Below are positions 45,640-57,665 of a stretch of 64,000 bases of DNA, piece by piece. The stretch's first letter is position 1, and each line of letters opens with the position of its first letter. The notes beneath the pieces are model-generated. The model was not told the origin of the DNA. It saw nothing but the letters and a program-made list of their open reading frames with translations, and did no database searches. This DNA comes from Candidatus Nitrospira nitrificans. Its GTDB lineage: Bacteria > Nitrospirota > Nitrospiria > Nitrospirales > Nitrospiraceae. The DNA lies in assembly GCF_001458775.1 (NCBI RefSeq), contig NZ_CZPZ01000001.1, positions 411,969 through 475,968 on the forward strand. The letters are read 5' to 3'. The translations under genes and the position numbers were made by a program.

Positions 45640-48443
45640 CGGATCGCCTCCACACAGCGATCGCACAGTGTGGGATGAGCCGCATCCTTGCCGACTGCGT
45701 CTCGATAATTCCAGCAACGTTCGCATTTCGCGGCGTCCGACCGCTCAACCGTGATCCGAATGTCCGATGCTCCCATCTCCGCCTGTTTGAGGGTCACCCC
45801 CGACACGATAAAAATCGTGCTGAGATCCTCGGCATACGCCGTCAAGAATCGATGGGCATCAGGCCCCGCCTCAATCCGGACATGCGCTTCAAGCGACGAC
45901 CCGATCACCTTGTCTCGGCGTTGGGTTTCCAAGTCCCCCTGAACTTGAGATCGATAGGCGAGTAGCCGTTCCCACCGAGCGGTGAGCTCTTCGTCTTGCC
46001 AGACAGGCTCGCCTTCAGGAAACGAGGAGAGATGCACGCTCGTCGCTTCCTTGCGCGCCGCGTCCGGCAACATGCGCCAGATCTCCTCGGCGGTAAAACT
46101 CAAAATCGGCGCCATGAGTTTCGCCGACACCACGGCAATTTCACACAGAACGGTCTGAGCCCCTCGCCGCAGCGGAGAGTCGGCCCGGAAGGTATACAGC
46201 CGATCCTTCAGAATATCGAGATAGACGGCGCTGAGATCAACCGAACAAAAGTTGTTCAGCGCATGGAAGATGGCGTGAAATTCAAACTCTTCGTAGGCGC
46301 GGCGCACCTTCGTGATGAGTTCTCCCAGCCGCGACAGCGCCCATCGGTCCAATTCCGACAGCTGGTCATAGGGCACACGGTGTATCGCCGGATCGAAATC
46401 GTATAGATTGCTCAGCAAGAACCGAGACGTGTTGCGCACCTTCCTGTACGCTTCGATCAAATGGTTCAGGATTTCCTGCGAAATGCGAAGATCCTCGCGA
46501 TAATCCTGGGCCGCGACCCACAGACGGAGGATCTCAGCGCCCGACTGCTTGATGACATCTTGCGGGGCGACGACATTCCCGGCCGACTTGGACATCTTCT
46601 TCCCCTGCCCATCGACCACAAAGCCATGGGTCAGCACCGCCTGATAGGGCGCGCGATGATCCGTCGTCACGCCGGCGAGCAGCGCGCTATGGAACCAGCC
46701 CCGATGCTGGTCGGAACCCTCAAGATACAAATCGGCAGGCCACCACTTGCGTGATTTCAGAACAGCCGCGAAACTGACCCCGGATTCAAACCAGACGTCC
46801 AGAATGTCACGCTCCTTCTCGAATGCGGTTCCTCCGCACTTCGGACAGGTCGTTCCGGCGGGTAACAGATCAAGAGCCGCCCGTTCAAACCACACATCGG
46901 CGCCCTTGGATTCCATCAACGCGGCAAGATGTTCAATGACAATCGGATCCGCAAGCACATGGCGACACCCTTCGCAGGTAAAGCCTGGGATGGGCACGCC
47001 CCATACCCGTTGCCGCGAGAGACACCAGTCCGGCCGGTTGTCGATCATGCCGAAGATCCGATCACGACCATAGGCTGGAATCCATCGAACCCGCTCGATT
47101 TCCGCCAAGGTTTCCTTCCGCAATTCGTTGGTCTCCATCGACACGAACCACTGCTCGGTCGCGCGAAAGATCACCGGATTTTTGCACCGCCAACAGTGGG
47201 GATACGAATGCCGGAGAGAGCCATGCCCCAGCAAGCGCCCGTTCGCCTGGAGATACTCGACAATCTTCGGATTGGCTTTCAAGACCTGTTGTCCGGCGAA
47301 CTCCGAGACGATCGATGTAAACCGTCCGCTGTTGTCCACCGGTGCCACGATTTCAAGACGCTCCCCTGTGGAGGCCTTGGCATTGTGATCGAGCACGAGC
47401 AGATAGTCTTCCATGCCGTGCCCCGGCGCGATGTGAACGCAACCCGTCCCTTGATCGAGCGTCACGAAGTCGCCGAGCAGAATCGGCGAGAGACCGGTGG
47501 ACAAGGGCCGTTGCGTCTCCAAGCCTTCGAACCCCTCTCCGCCCTTTTTCACCCCGACCACGCGATAGCCCTCGATCGCGCAGGCTTTCACGACGCTATC
47601 CAAAAGTTTTTCCGCCACAATCAGCAACTCGTCGCCGACCTGAACAAAGGCATAGTCGAAATCGCGGTGGAGGCAGACGGCCTGGTTCGCCGGAAGCGTC
47701 CAGGGCGTGGTCGTCCAAATGACGACGGAGACTCCCGTCATTCCTTCCGGAAAGGAGACACCCGGAAAGGTGTGGCTGAGAACGGTCGGCGATGTGACGA
47801 CCGGAAACTTGACGTAGATCGACGGGGACGTGTGGTCCTCGTATTCGACCTCCGCTTCCGCAAGCGCGGTCTGATCCTGCATGCACCAGAGAACCGGCTT
47901 GAGCCCCTTGTACACCCCGCCGCGCTCGACAAACTTGCCGAATTCACGAATGATCGTGGCTTCATACCCAGGAGTCATCGTCAGGTAGGGATGATCCCAT
48001 TCTCCCAACACCCCCAGCCGCTTGAATTCCTCACGCTGAGTCTTCACAAACCGCTCGGCATAGTCGCGACAGAGTCTGCGGATCGCCACAACGTCTAAGT
48101 CTTTTTTCTTGTCCCCCAACTCCTTCATGACTTGATGTTCGATAGGCAACCCATGACAGTCCCACCCAGGGACGTAGGGTGCGTGAAACCCAGCCATCGT
48201 CTTTGACTTGACGATGATGTCTTTCAAAACCTTGTTCAGCGCGTGTCCGATATGGATGCGGCCGTTGGCATAGGGAGGGCCATCGTGCAGCACATACCGA
48301 GGCCGTCCCTGCCCTTTCGCCTGAATCTGATCATAGAGCTTCTGCTGCTCCCACCAAGCCAACATGTCCGGCTCCCGCTGCGGCAGATTGGCCTTCATGG
48401 GGAAATCGGTTTTCGGAAGGTTGAGCGTTGCTTTGTAATCCAT
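45636..48443 (-). CDS. ileS: Isoleucyl-tRNA synthetase
   Basis: 935 residues from the ATG at 48443 (a TTG two codons upstream is unlikely). HIGH motif [10 protein letters not shown], the editing domain, KMSKS motif [10 protein letters not shown] and the anticodon-binding domain are present. The C-terminal zinc ribbon CERCWNY...CDRCVEAIR is intact, so it is the bacterial-type enzyme. No clear Shine-Dalgarno is seen. Confidence 0.96.
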   Translation of the reverse strand: MDYKATLNLPKTDFPMKANLPQREPDMLAWWEQQKLYDQIQAKGQGRPRYVLHDGPPYANGRIHIGHALNKVLKDIIVKSKTMAGFHAPYVPGWDCHGLPIEHQVMKELGDKKKDLDVVAIRRLCRDYAERFVKTQREEFKRLGVLGEWDHPYLTMTPGYEATIIREFGKFVERGGVYKGLKPVLWCMQDQTALAEAEVEYEDHTSPSIYVKFPVVTSPTVLSHTFPGVSFPEGMTGVSVVIWTTTPWTLPANQAVCLHRDFDYAFVQVGDELLIVAEKLLDSVVKACAIEGYRVVGVKKGGEGFEGLETQRPLSTGLSPILLGDFVTLDQGTGCVHIAPGHGMEDYLLVLDHNAKASTGERLEIVAPVDNSGRFTSIVSEFAGQQVLKANPKIVEYLQANGRLLGHGSLRHSYPHCWRCKNPVIFRATEQWFVSMETNELRKETLAEIERVRWIPAYGRDRIFGMIDNRPDWCLSRQRVWGVPIPGFTCEGCRHVLADPIVIEHLAALMESKGADVWFERAALDLLPAGTTCPKCGGTAFEKERDILDVWFESGVSFAAVLKSRKWWPADLYLEGSDQHRGWFHSALLAGVTTDHRAPYQAVLTHGFVVDGQGKKMSKSAGNVVAPQDVIKQSGAEILRLWVAAQDYREDLRISQEILNHLIEAYRKVRNTSRFLLSNLYDFDPAIHRVPYDQLSELDRWALSRLGELITKVRRAYEEFEFHAIFHALNNFCSVDLSAVYLDILKDRLYTFRADSPLRRGAQTVLCEIAVVSAKLMAPILSFTAEEIWRMLPDAARKEATSVHLSSFPEGEPVWQDEELTARWERLLAYRSQVQGDLETQRRDKVIGSSLEAHVRIEAGPDAHRFLTAYAEDLSTIFIVSGVTLKQAEMGASDIRITVERSDAAKCERCWNYRDAVGKDAAHPTLCDRCVEAIR

Positions 48444-48531
48444 AGACAATGGGATCCGAGTATTTACACGGTGATCAGACGGAATCGAGGGAATATACAG
48501 GAATGACCGGCGAGGTACTAGTCCTTACTCC

Positions 48532-48667
48532 AGCTCGCGAAACCTGGGGAAAACGTCTTCCGGCAAAGCCTCAGCGAGCGAACGCCCGAAGCGCGCAATC
48601 TGCGTACAGCGAGGGTTGCGCGACGCGAGAACGTAGCTGAAAGACGTTTTCCCAGACTTCGCTAGCT
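48532..48667. mobile_element. MITE-like repeat, family member 2, overlapping the nadA 3' end
   Basis: 136 bases bounded by imperfect inverted repeats of about 30 bases; the core is GGGAAAACGTCTT (48547-48559) and AAGACGTTTTCCC (48641-48653). Shared internal words with the element at 27.8 kb: GAGAACGTAGC (48627-48637) and CAGCGAGCGAA (48572-48582), the reverse complements of GCTACGTTCTC and TTCGCTCGCTG. The nadA stop codon (48662-48664) falls inside the right terminal repeat. Confidence 0.75.
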
Positions 48668-49795
48668 GATGGCCATCATACGATCGAGAGCAACCTTTGC
48701 CCAGTGCTTGTCGTCGTCCGGCACCACAATCCGGTTGACGATATGGCCTTCCGCCAGATTCTCCATGGCCCAGCAGAGATGCGCGGCATCGATGCGGAAC
48801 ATCGTGGCGCACTGGCAGACCGTCGATGACAGGAAGAACACTTTCTTGTCGGTGAGCTCGTGCTTCAACCGATTCACGAGATTCAGCTCCGTCCCAACCG
48901 CCCAGATCGTGCCGGCCGGCGCGGCGGTCACCGTGCGAATGATGAACTCGGTCGATCCGATGAGATCCGCCTTATTGACCACGTCTTCATGGCATTCCGG
49001 ATGCACAATGACGTGGCCGCCAGGATATTGTTTGCGGAAGTGATCCACATGGACCGGTTGAAACATTTGGTGGACGCTGCAGTGGCCCTTCCATAGAATC
49101 AGCTTGGCTCGCTTAATGGCTTCTTTGGTATTCCCGCCGTTCGGCTGATACGGGTCCCAGACAATCATCTGCTCGCGAGGAATGCCCATCTTATTCGCCG
49201 TGTTGCGGCCTAAATGCTCGTCGGGAAAGAAGAGAATCTTTTCGCGCCTGGCCCACGACCATTCGATCACCGCTTTCGCATTGGACGAAGTGCAGGTGAT
49301 TCCCCCATGCTCGCCGCAAAACGCCTTGAGCACCGCCGCCGAATTGACATAGACCGCCGGCATCACAGTCTCTTCGACCGGCACCACGCGTCCCAACGCT
49401 TCCCAACACTGGTCAACCTGTTCAATCGCCGCCATATCGGCCATCGAGCAACCCGCAGCCATGTCCGGTAGGATCACCGTTTGTTGAGAACGGCTGAGGA
49501 TGTCAGCCGTCTCAGCCATGAAATGCACGCCACAAAAAACGATGTGGGGGCGTTCGGAACGTTCGGCGGCCAATTTCGCCAACAACAGCGAGTCCCCGCG
49601 AAAGTCGGCATGCTGGATGACTTCGTCTCGCTGATAATTATGGCCCAGGATCATCACTCGCTCACCCAGCGTCTGCTTCGCCGCGACCGTCCGGCGATAT
49701 AACTCCTCCGCCGACTGTGCCTGGTACTCGGTGATTGGCTTCGGTAACGTCGCTGTGATCGTCACAATATTTCTCTCCACGTTAAGGGAATTCAT
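48662..49795 (-). CDS. nadA: Quinolinate synthase A
   Basis: 377 residues from the ATG at 49795; an upstream in-frame start at 49822 is possible. Motifs: VMILGHNYQRDEVIQ, SLLLAKLA, VFCGVHFMAETADIL, CTSSNAKAVIEW and HPECHEDVV, giving the three conserved 4Fe-4S cysteines. It condenses iminoaspartate with dihydroxyacetone phosphate to quinolinate in NAD synthesis. No nadB or nadC is adjacent. The last codons and stop lie in a mobile repeat. Confidence 0.92.
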   Translation of the reverse strand: MNSLNVERNIVTITATLPKPITEYQAQSAEELYRRTVAAKQTLGERVMILGHNYQRDEVIQHADFRGDSLLLAKLAAERSERPHIVFCGVHFMAETADILSRSQQTVILPDMAAGCSMADMAAIEQVDQCWEALGRVVPVEETVMPAVYVNSAAVLKAFCGEHGGITCTSSNAKAVIEWSWARREKILFFPDEHLGRNTANKMGIPREQMIVWDPYQPNGGNTKEAIKRAKLILWKGHCSVHQMFQPVHVDHFRKQYPGGHVIVHPECHEDVVNKADLIGSTEFIIRTVTAAPAGTIWAVGTELNLVNRLKHELTDKKVFFLSSTVCQCATMFRIDAAHLCWAMENLAEGHIVNRIVVPDDDKHWAKVALDRMMAIS

Positions 49796-49931
49796 TCTAC
49801 GATAGGCCCCTTCCACAATCAACGAATCGCCCAGTGAGGAAAAGTCCTAGTCATCGACCCAAAGGAGAGGAAACGGAATGGGCCTAATAGCCGATTGACT
49901 TCACGGTCTTGGAGTACTACGATCATCTACC

Positions 49932-50022
49932 TTAGCTAGGGGAGCCTTGAGGCTGAGAGTCCGAGCAGTCGGACGACCCTCACAACCTGACCTGGGTAAT
50001 ACCAGCGTAGGGAAGCCGGACA
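49932..50022 (+). promoter_or_regulatory. TPP riboswitch (THI box)
   Basis: The conserved elements are in order: AGGGGAGCC (49939-49945 region), GGCTGAGAG (49951-49959), then ACCCTCACAACCTGACCTGG and GTAATACCAGCGTAGGGAAG (49976-50014 region). It senses thiamine pyrophosphate and controls thiC and thi4. A terminator follows, so control is transcriptional. Confidence 0.93.
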
Positions 50023-50044
50023 CCAACGGATCGCGTGAGGAATC

Positions 50045-52129
<2,085 letters not shown>

Positions 52130-52137
52130 AGGTTCCA

Positions 52138-52938
52138 ATGGCCAAACCAAGACCCGCACCATTACGTGAACGAGATATCACCCGGCACATTGCCCGGGAA
52201 TACTATAAAGAGTTCGATCAGCTGATTGAGAGCGACGTGATCATCGTCGGCGCAGGGCCATCAGGGCTTATTTGTGCCCACGACTTGGCCGCAATGGGAT
52301 TTCGCACCGTCCTCATCGAGCAAAGCCTGGCCCTGGGCGGGGGATTTTGGTCCGGCGGGTATCTCATGAATAAGGCCACGATTTGCGAGCCGGCGAATGA
52401 GATCCTCGAAGAGGTCGGCGTGCCTTGCAAGAAAATCAAAGAGTGTGAGGGGATGTACATGGTTGACCCTCCCCATGCCACGGGCGCCCTGATCGCGGCC
52501 GCATACAAAGGCGGGGCCAAAATCATGAACCTCACACGCGTGGTCGATTTGATTCTGCGCAATGGCGGCCTATTGGAAGGAGTCGTCGTCAACAGCACCA
52601 CCGCCGAAATGGCAGGTCACGATCTCATCCACGTCGATCCCATCGCCCTCGAGAGCAAGATCGTGGTCGATGCCACCGGCCACGATGCAGTGTTGGTCGA
52701 ACTTCTTCACAAACGGAACCTGTATAATAAGGTACCCGGGAACGGCGCCATGTGGGTCGCCCGATCTGAAGAAGAAGTGATGGATCGTACCGGAGAAGTG
52801 TATCCGAATTGCTTCGTCATCGGATTGGCTGTCGCCGCCGTGTACGGCACCCCAAGAATGGGCCCGGCCTTCGGCTCGATGCTGTTGTCCGGGCGATATG
52901 GAGCGGAGCTGATCAAGAAGAAACTGAAACAGGAATAA
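52138..52938 (+). CDS. thi4: Sulfide-dependent thiazole synthase Thi4
   Basis: 266 residues. Dinucleotide motif VIIVGAGPSGLICAHDL, then GGGFWSGGYLMNK and VVDATGHDA. At the position of the suicidal sulfur-donor Cys of yeast Thi4 there is His165 in LIHVDP, as in methanogen enzymes that use free sulfide. So it should be a true catalyst that makes the thiazole from NAD, glycine and sulfide. It is in the thiC operon. Confidence 0.9.
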   Translation: MAKPRPAPLRERDITRHIAREYYKEFDQLIESDVIIVGAGPSGLICAHDLAAMGFRTVLIEQSLALGGGFWSGGYLMNKATICEPANEILEEVGVPCKKIKECEGMYMVDPPHATGALIAAAYKGGAKIMNLTRVVDLILRNGGLLEGVVVNSTTAEMAGHDLIHVDPIALESKIVVDATGHDAVLVELLHKRNLYNKVPGNGAMWVARSEEEVMDRTGEVYPNCFVIGLAVAAVYGTPRMGPAFGSMLLSGRYGAELIKKKLKQE

Positions 52939-52939
52939 A

Positions 52940-53023
52940 CCGGTCAGTGGTCATCGGTCACTGGTCATTGGTGCGGGTGAAAGCCACCGTGAGCACATGA
53001 CCAATGACTATTGACTAATGACC
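52940..53023. repeat. Word-repeat spacer I (TGACCAATGAC type)
   Basis: Left arm CGGTCAGTGGTCATCGGTCA and right arm ATGACCAATGACTATTGACT, with about nine GTCA/TGAC words. It shares ATGACCAATGAC with spacer B and TGACTATTGACT with spacer G. Confidence 0.75.
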
Positions 53024-53038
53024 TGCGTTGCTACACAG

Positions 53039-53554
53039 ATGGATATTCAGGATTTTTTGGTCCAAGGCGAAGGACGCGAGGAAGACAAGCGTCAGGCGTG
53101 GGATCTCTTTCAGCAGGCCTATGAACAGCAGATGAAGCGTGAACTGGAAGAGGCCGTCAACCTTTACAGGAAATCGCTGGCCACCCATCCCACGGCCGAG
53201 GCCCACACATTCTTGGGGTGGACCTACAGCTGGATGGGACGGATTGACGAGGCGATCGAAGAATGTCACAAGGCCATCGCGCAGGACCCTGATTTCGGCA
53301 ACCCGTACAACGATATCGGCGCCTACCTGATCGAGAAGGGTGAATTCGACGAGTCCATACCCTGGTTTCAGAAGGCGATACAGTCCAGGCGATATGAGAA
53401 TCCAGCCTATCCGCACCTCAATCTCGGCCGCGTGTATGAGCGAAAGGGAAACTGGACAGAAGCCATCGATTCCTATAAGAAAGCGCTCACCCTGGACCCA
53501 AACTACGCGCTGGCCAGGAAAGCGCTCGGACGGTTGGTCAGCTCGCTGAATTGA
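53039..53554 (+). CDS. Tetratricopeptide-repeat protein
   Basis: 171 residues from the ATG at 53039; an ATG at 53018 lies in the spacer repeat and is less likely. Three to four TPR units run from about residue 25: ELEEAVNLYRKSLATHPT, RIDEAIEECHKAIAQDPD, EFDESIPWFQKAI and NWTEAIDSYKKALTLDPN. It is soluble and probably a scaffold for protein contacts. Partners are unknown. Confidence 0.85.
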   Translation: MDIQDFLVQGEGREEDKRQAWDLFQQAYEQQMKRELEEAVNLYRKSLATHPTAEAHTFLGWTYSWMGRIDEAIEECHKAIAQDPDFGNPYNDIGAYLIEKGEFDESIPWFQKAIQSRRYENPAYPHLNLGRVYERKGNWTEAIDSYKKALTLDPNYALARKALGRLVSSLN

Positions 53555-53645
53555 GGCGGCCTATCTTGTTTGTCTAGTTTCTCTGGTCAGTCTAGGCGTC
53601 GGTTTATCGAAAGGGTTCCCTGAAAGACAAAATCGAGGCGCACAC

Positions 53646-54071
53646 ATGAATACAACGGGGCACCAGACAGACGAGACAGACCGAATAGACAGGAAAACCA
53701 TTCTCGTCGCCATCACCGATCTATTCTTCTACACCAAAGTCCGGGACGCCTTACGTCAGCCGGACTACCGGCTTGAAAAAGCGCGTACACAACAGGATAT
53801 TATCGACAAAGCCCTATCGACGAACCCAGACGTGATTATGTTCAATATGAACGACCTGACGCTTGACGCCTTTCAGGCACTGGAACAACTGAAAGCCGAT
53901 CCACGGTTGAAGGACATTCCAACCCTGGCCTTTGCCAATCATGAAGAAGTCGATACGTGGAACCGCGCAAAAGCGCTCGGCGTGACGAAGATCGTCTCTC
54001 GCAATGAATTCTCCGCTCGAACGAGGGCGTTGGTCGATGAAGTCATCAACAACCATGTCTTCAAGTCATAA
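53646..54071 (+). CDS. Pseudo-receiver domain protein (CheY-like fold)
   Basis: 141 residues. The fold pattern is of a receiver domain: KTILVAITDLFFYTKVRDAL, DVIMFNMNDLTLDAFQALE, DIPTLAFANHEE and a C-terminal ARTRALVDEV helix. The phospho-acceptor position is Asn67 rather than Asp and the acidic pair is reduced to one Asp, so it is unlikely to be phosphorylated. GAGG precedes the ATG by 6 bases. Confidence 0.75.
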   Translation: MNTTGHQTDETDRIDRKTILVAITDLFFYTKVRDALRQPDYRLEKARTQQDIIDKALSTNPDVIMFNMNDLTLDAFQALEQLKADPRLKDIPTLAFANHEEVDTWNRAKALGVTKIVSRNEFSARTRALVDEVINNHVFKS

Positions 54072-54139
54072 GATTCGAATGCCGTCAGTCCGTGGACTTT
54101 TGACTTGAAGATTTGTACACGTTCTACATAAACCTGAGC

Positions 54140-55231
54140 ATGAAACAATCTCGTCTTTACGCGCAACATACCCAACTCGGAGCGACGTTTGAGGAAGTCG
54201 CCGGCTGGGAAATACCGGCCCACTATGGAGATGTCGCGGCTGAACATCGTGCTGCCCGCCAGGCAGTGGGGATCGCCGATCTCTCCCATCGCGGCAAGCT
54301 CAGAGTCACGGGCGAGGATCGCGTGAAGTGGCTGCAAAGCGTCCTCAGCAACGATGTCCTCTCTCTCCAACCGGGACAAGGCCGCTACTCCAGCTTCTTG
54401 ACTCACAAGGGCAAGATGCTCACGTACTTCCGCCTGTACATGGAGACGGAAACCGTCATGTTGGAAGACGTGGGCGAGATCGGGGATGCCACGTTCCAAG
54501 CCCTACGCAAATTCCTGCTCTACGGAACCAAAGCCAAAATGGAGAACTGTGCGGAGAGTTGGGGGCTGCTGTTGATCAGCGGACCGAAGGCCGCGCATGT
54601 GGTGCAATCCGCGTTCGGCGTGGATGTCACGGACTTGAAGCCGGTCGCTTTTGTCCCGGCGCAGATCGGCGGACACCATGCTCTGGTGTTATGCACCGAA
54701 GAGACGGGAGAAGTTGATATCGAGGTGCTGCTTCCCGCCGATAGTCTCCCGACCGCTTGGACCAGTGTCATGCAAGCCGGGGAAAAGTTCGGCATGAGGG
54801 CTATCGGCAGCCACGCGCGCGAGGCCTTGCGCATCGAAGCCGGCATCCCGAAGGTCGGACTGGATTTGAACGAAGAGATCGTCCCGCCCGAAGCGAATCT
54901 TGAAGGCAAAGCGTTCAGCTTGAACAAGGGGTGCTATCCGGGACAAGAAGTCCTCGCGCGTATGGACACGTACGGCAACGTACGCCGCAAGCTGGCGGGT
55001 CTGGTCTTTCAAGATTCAATTGTTCCATCCCATGGAGCCAAACTGTATAGCGGCGACCGTGAAGTGGGCTGGCTCAGCAGTGCCGTCCATTCCTTCCAGC
55101 TCAACAAGACCATTGCGTTCGGATTTCCTCTGCGCGACTTCAGTAAACCGGGGACAGAACTGACCGTGGAATTCGAAGGCAGCAGATATCCGGCCACCAT
55201 CCAGACCCTGCCCTTCTACACCAAACAGTAA
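54140..55231 (+). CDS. YgfZ/GcvT-family folate-binding protein
   Basis: 363 residues from the ATG at 54140. The GcvT fold is clear (GATFEEVAGWEIPAHYGDV, ADLSHRGKLRVTGED) and the YgfZ signature KGCYPGQEVLARM is intact. YgfZ proteins use tetrahydrofolate to help maintain Fe-S enzymes, whereas GcvT is part of the glycine cleavage system. The KGCYPGQE motif and the lack of gcvH/gcvP nearby favour the YgfZ role. A truncated haemoglobin gene follows about 20 bases later. Confidence 0.85.
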   Translation: MKQSRLYAQHTQLGATFEEVAGWEIPAHYGDVAAEHRAARQAVGIADLSHRGKLRVTGEDRVKWLQSVLSNDVLSLQPGQGRYSSFLTHKGKMLTYFRLYMETETVMLEDVGEIGDATFQALRKFLLYGTKAKMENCAESWGLLLISGPKAAHVVQSAFGVDVTDLKPVAFVPAQIGGHHALVLCTEETGEVDIEVLLPADSLPTAWTSVMQAGEKFGMRAIGSHAREALRIEAGIPKVGLDLNEEIVPPEANLEGKAFSLNKGCYPGQEVLARMDTYGNVRRKLAGLVFQDSIVPSHGAKLYSGDREVGWLSSAVHSFQLNKTIAFGFPLRDFSKPGTELTVEFEGSRYPATIQTLPFYTKQ

Positions 55232-55251
55232 TCCATACCTCCCAACGACAC

Positions 55252-55671
55252 ATGCCCGCTGATGCCCAAGAAGACAGTACGCAAACCTCTCCCTATCAGG
55301 CGGCGGGGGAACTTGCGGGAATCACTCGCTTGGTGGACGAATTTTACGTCAATATGGATGCCTTGCCTGAAGCTGAAACCATCAGACACATGCACCCACA
55401 CGATTTAACCGAATCCCGCAAGAAACTCACCTATTTCCTGTGTGGCTGGCTCGGAGGTCCTAAGCTATTTCAGCAGCACTATGGGCCGATCAGCATCCCA
55501 GGTTTTCACAGACAATTCCCCATCGGGTACGAAGAACGGGATGCCTGGCTGCTCTGCATGCAACGAGCCATCGCCGTCCAACCGTATAGTGACCAATTCA
55601 AGGACTACCTCTTAGCCGCACTCAGCATCCCAGCCGAACGAGTCCGGGAAGCGAACACAGGGGAATTCTAG
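55252..55671 (+). CDS. Group II truncated haemoglobin
   Basis: 139 residues. GGITRLVDEFY-like N-helix, LCGWLGGPKLFQQHYG, the proximal His in GFHRQFPIGYEERDAWLLCM and Trp of that segment match group II (trHbO-type) globins. It may bind O2 or detoxify NO, which suits a nitrifier that produces NO. It follows the YgfZ-like gene, likely co-transcribed. Confidence 0.88.
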   Translation: MPADAQEDSTQTSPYQAAGELAGITRLVDEFYVNMDALPEAETIRHMHPHDLTESRKKLTYFLCGWLGGPKLFQQHYGPISIPGFHRQFPIGYEERDAWLLCMQRAIAVQPYSDQFKDYLLAALSIPAERVREANTGEF

Positions 55672-56008
55672 GGCGACGCCCCTGGTTCTCCCTGACCGGC
55701 CGTTACGTTTAGATACATCTCTGAATCCTCCCGGATACAGGACCTTGAGCTTCATAAGGTCAGCGTGAGAAACCGTTATCCTTCAAAATCAATGCGATCG
55801 ACGAAAACTCGCCCCATCTTGTTCAGTCGTTCACATGGCATTCTCCTTGCTGTAGCTGAAAGGGGAACGCGTCGGATCATTATTCACGGAATCCAACCGA
55901 CTCGGGTAAGCCTCACAGACGTTGCGAAAGCCGCAGACCTACGAGAGAGGAATAGGCGGCCAGGGAATCCGCGTTATAAGGTGAGCGCTGGTTCTAACGG
56001 TTCACACG

Positions 56009-56236
56009 ATGCATTTCATCTCACACAGTTCCGCACAGCCTGGATTCATCACTTCGATCGCGTCGGAACTGAACTCGATCGGTTGCGAAGCCTGGATCGA
56101 CGTGGACCGGTTTTCTGCAGGAAAACAATCGCTGCCGGCGGTCGTGGAACCCAGCGTCTCTCAAGGTTCTCTGACGAAATCGTTCGCCGGCCTATGCAGG
56201 AAGCTTCGGAGAACTTTTCCTGAAGGTCTCGACTAA
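56009..56236 (+). pseudogene. Truncated TIR-domain gene remnant
   Basis: The 75-codon frame begins MHFISHSSAQPGFITSIASE, then ELNSIGCEAWIDVDRFSAG and KQSLPAVVEPSVSQG, which matches the first 50 residues of bacterial TIR domains (FISHSS box, WID box, GxSL). The rest of the TIR domain and any effector partner are missing, and the tail after residue 52 is unrelated. It looks like the stub of a defence-type TIR gene. Confidence 0.65.
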
Positions 56237-56489
56237 TCACACCGGTCATTCCATCCCTCTGCCCGCGTCTTTGCTCAGGATTTGTGCCTGACCTACCGCA
56301 AACGTGTCCTCGCAATTGATCCGAGACGAAGCTATCCCGCCCAACAAATTCCATGGTGAGCATCTGAAATCGCGGATGTGTCGTCCGTTCATGTTGCTCC
56401 ATCCTGCGACAATAGACGACCATGCAAACGATTGCAGTAACAGTTGGGCAGAGCCGCCTCGCCATACAGTCACCGGATAACGGTACGGA

Positions 56490-57010
56490 GGCTCCCAATG
56501 AGCGCGAATATTAGTCCACAGCCCTGATTTACTTCAGCTATCAGCAGCCGGAGTCACCCAAGACAGCGACATCTGGAAAGTCGAGAAAAAGAACGGTGCC
56601 TGGCAGAAACCGGAGAGCCTATGGCCACATATCAATTCGCCCTACCGCGACCATATTCACTGGACCAGGCTGTCAAAAGGAGGGAAGCGCCTCATTATCA
56701 CCAGTACGCGTCCGGACATGGGACCGCGGGGCGGACATGACGAGTGGATTTCCTGCCAGAATCCAAAGGGCGAATGGCAAGAGCCGCTGAATCTCGGCGA
56801 TACGATCAATACAAGCGGCGAAGACATGTGCTGGACCTTACGCCCGACGGCAAGACGTTCACGGGTAGCTCAGGACCTCGGGATTCGTACAATCACGATA
56901 TGCTGTGGCTTCACAACGACAATGTTCCGTTACTCAAGAATTTTGAGCCGATCGGGCCACCACCCACCTTGCTCGTCACCCGTGAAGTGCCGCCTCGCGC
57001 AACAAAGTGA
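56490..57010 (+). pseudogene. Frameshifted PD40 (WD40-like beta-propeller) protein remnant
   Basis: Propeller-type segments occur in different frames: LIYFSYQQPESP near 56525, SDIWKVEKKNGAWQKPESL and GGKRLIITSTRPDMGPRGG near 56565-56740, then after another shift near 56830 LDLTPDGKTFTGSSGPRDSY. Such modules are exported PD40 proteins related to TolB. At least two frameshifts and a missing N-terminus make it a pseudogene. Confidence 0.7.
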
Positions 57011-57072
57011 TCGCGAACTCGGACTCAGAACAGGAGAGCGCCTCGCAACGACGCTCTCGTGTTGCTGCAAAT

Positions 57073-57555
57073 TCAGCGCTCCGGATTCCGTGCCGCCGTG
57101 ACCGCCGAGGCGAACTTCAGCAGGCTCTCCCGTTCTTCGTCATCCAAGGCCAACAATAGATGCGCTTCCTCGCCATGCATCAGGCGCAGGCTTAAGAAGG
57201 GCTCTTCACGGCGTTTTTCCTTGTTGTCCCACATCGCGTCGATCAGCTGCACCTTATCCAATTGAGCGACCGACACCACGTCGTACCGAAAATAGGAATC
57301 GCCGATGACGATGTCGAACACAACGTTTCCCGCCGTCAGCAACGCCACATTGAAGCGACCTTGCTCTTCGTACCCTTCCGGCAAAAATCTATTCACGTGG
57401 CAGAGCGAAACCTTTCGGTCACCCAATGCCTGGCGAAATTTTTCTCTCAACGCGTCGTAATCAATCTGCAGGGCCTTTTCATCCGGCCCGGTTGCAGCTA
57501 CGGCCGCCGCTTCCGCTTTCGAGAAAATATCATCGGCGGACATCAATCCTGACAT
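57073..57555 (-). CDS. Conserved hypothetical protein
   Basis: 160 residues, soluble, no signal. It has an acidic helical N-terminus and a beta-rich middle (FNVALLTAGNVVFDIVIGD, RYDVVSVAQLDKVQLIDAM). GGGGAG precedes the start. No family recognised. Confidence 0.6.
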   Translation of the reverse strand: MSGLMSADDIFSKAEAAAVAATGPDEKALQIDYDALREKFRQALGDRKVSLCHVNRFLPEGYEEQGRFNVALLTAGNVVFDIVIGDSYFRYDVVSVAQLDKVQLIDAMWDNKEKRREEPFLSLRLMHGEEAHLLLALDDEERESLLKFASAVTAARNPER

Positions 57556-57665
57556 GACGTGTGCTCCCCTCTCTCGTTGAAGTGGATCTGACCAATGACA
57601 TCGAGAGCCGTACGGTAACCGGCCATCCGCGGCAATTGCAAGGGGCCAGCGCGGGCGGGAGGGCC

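Noticed and set aside
55765..56223. 152-codon frame overlapping the TIR stub
   Set aside because: The TIR motif lies in the other frame; this one is Arg-rich and without any domain.
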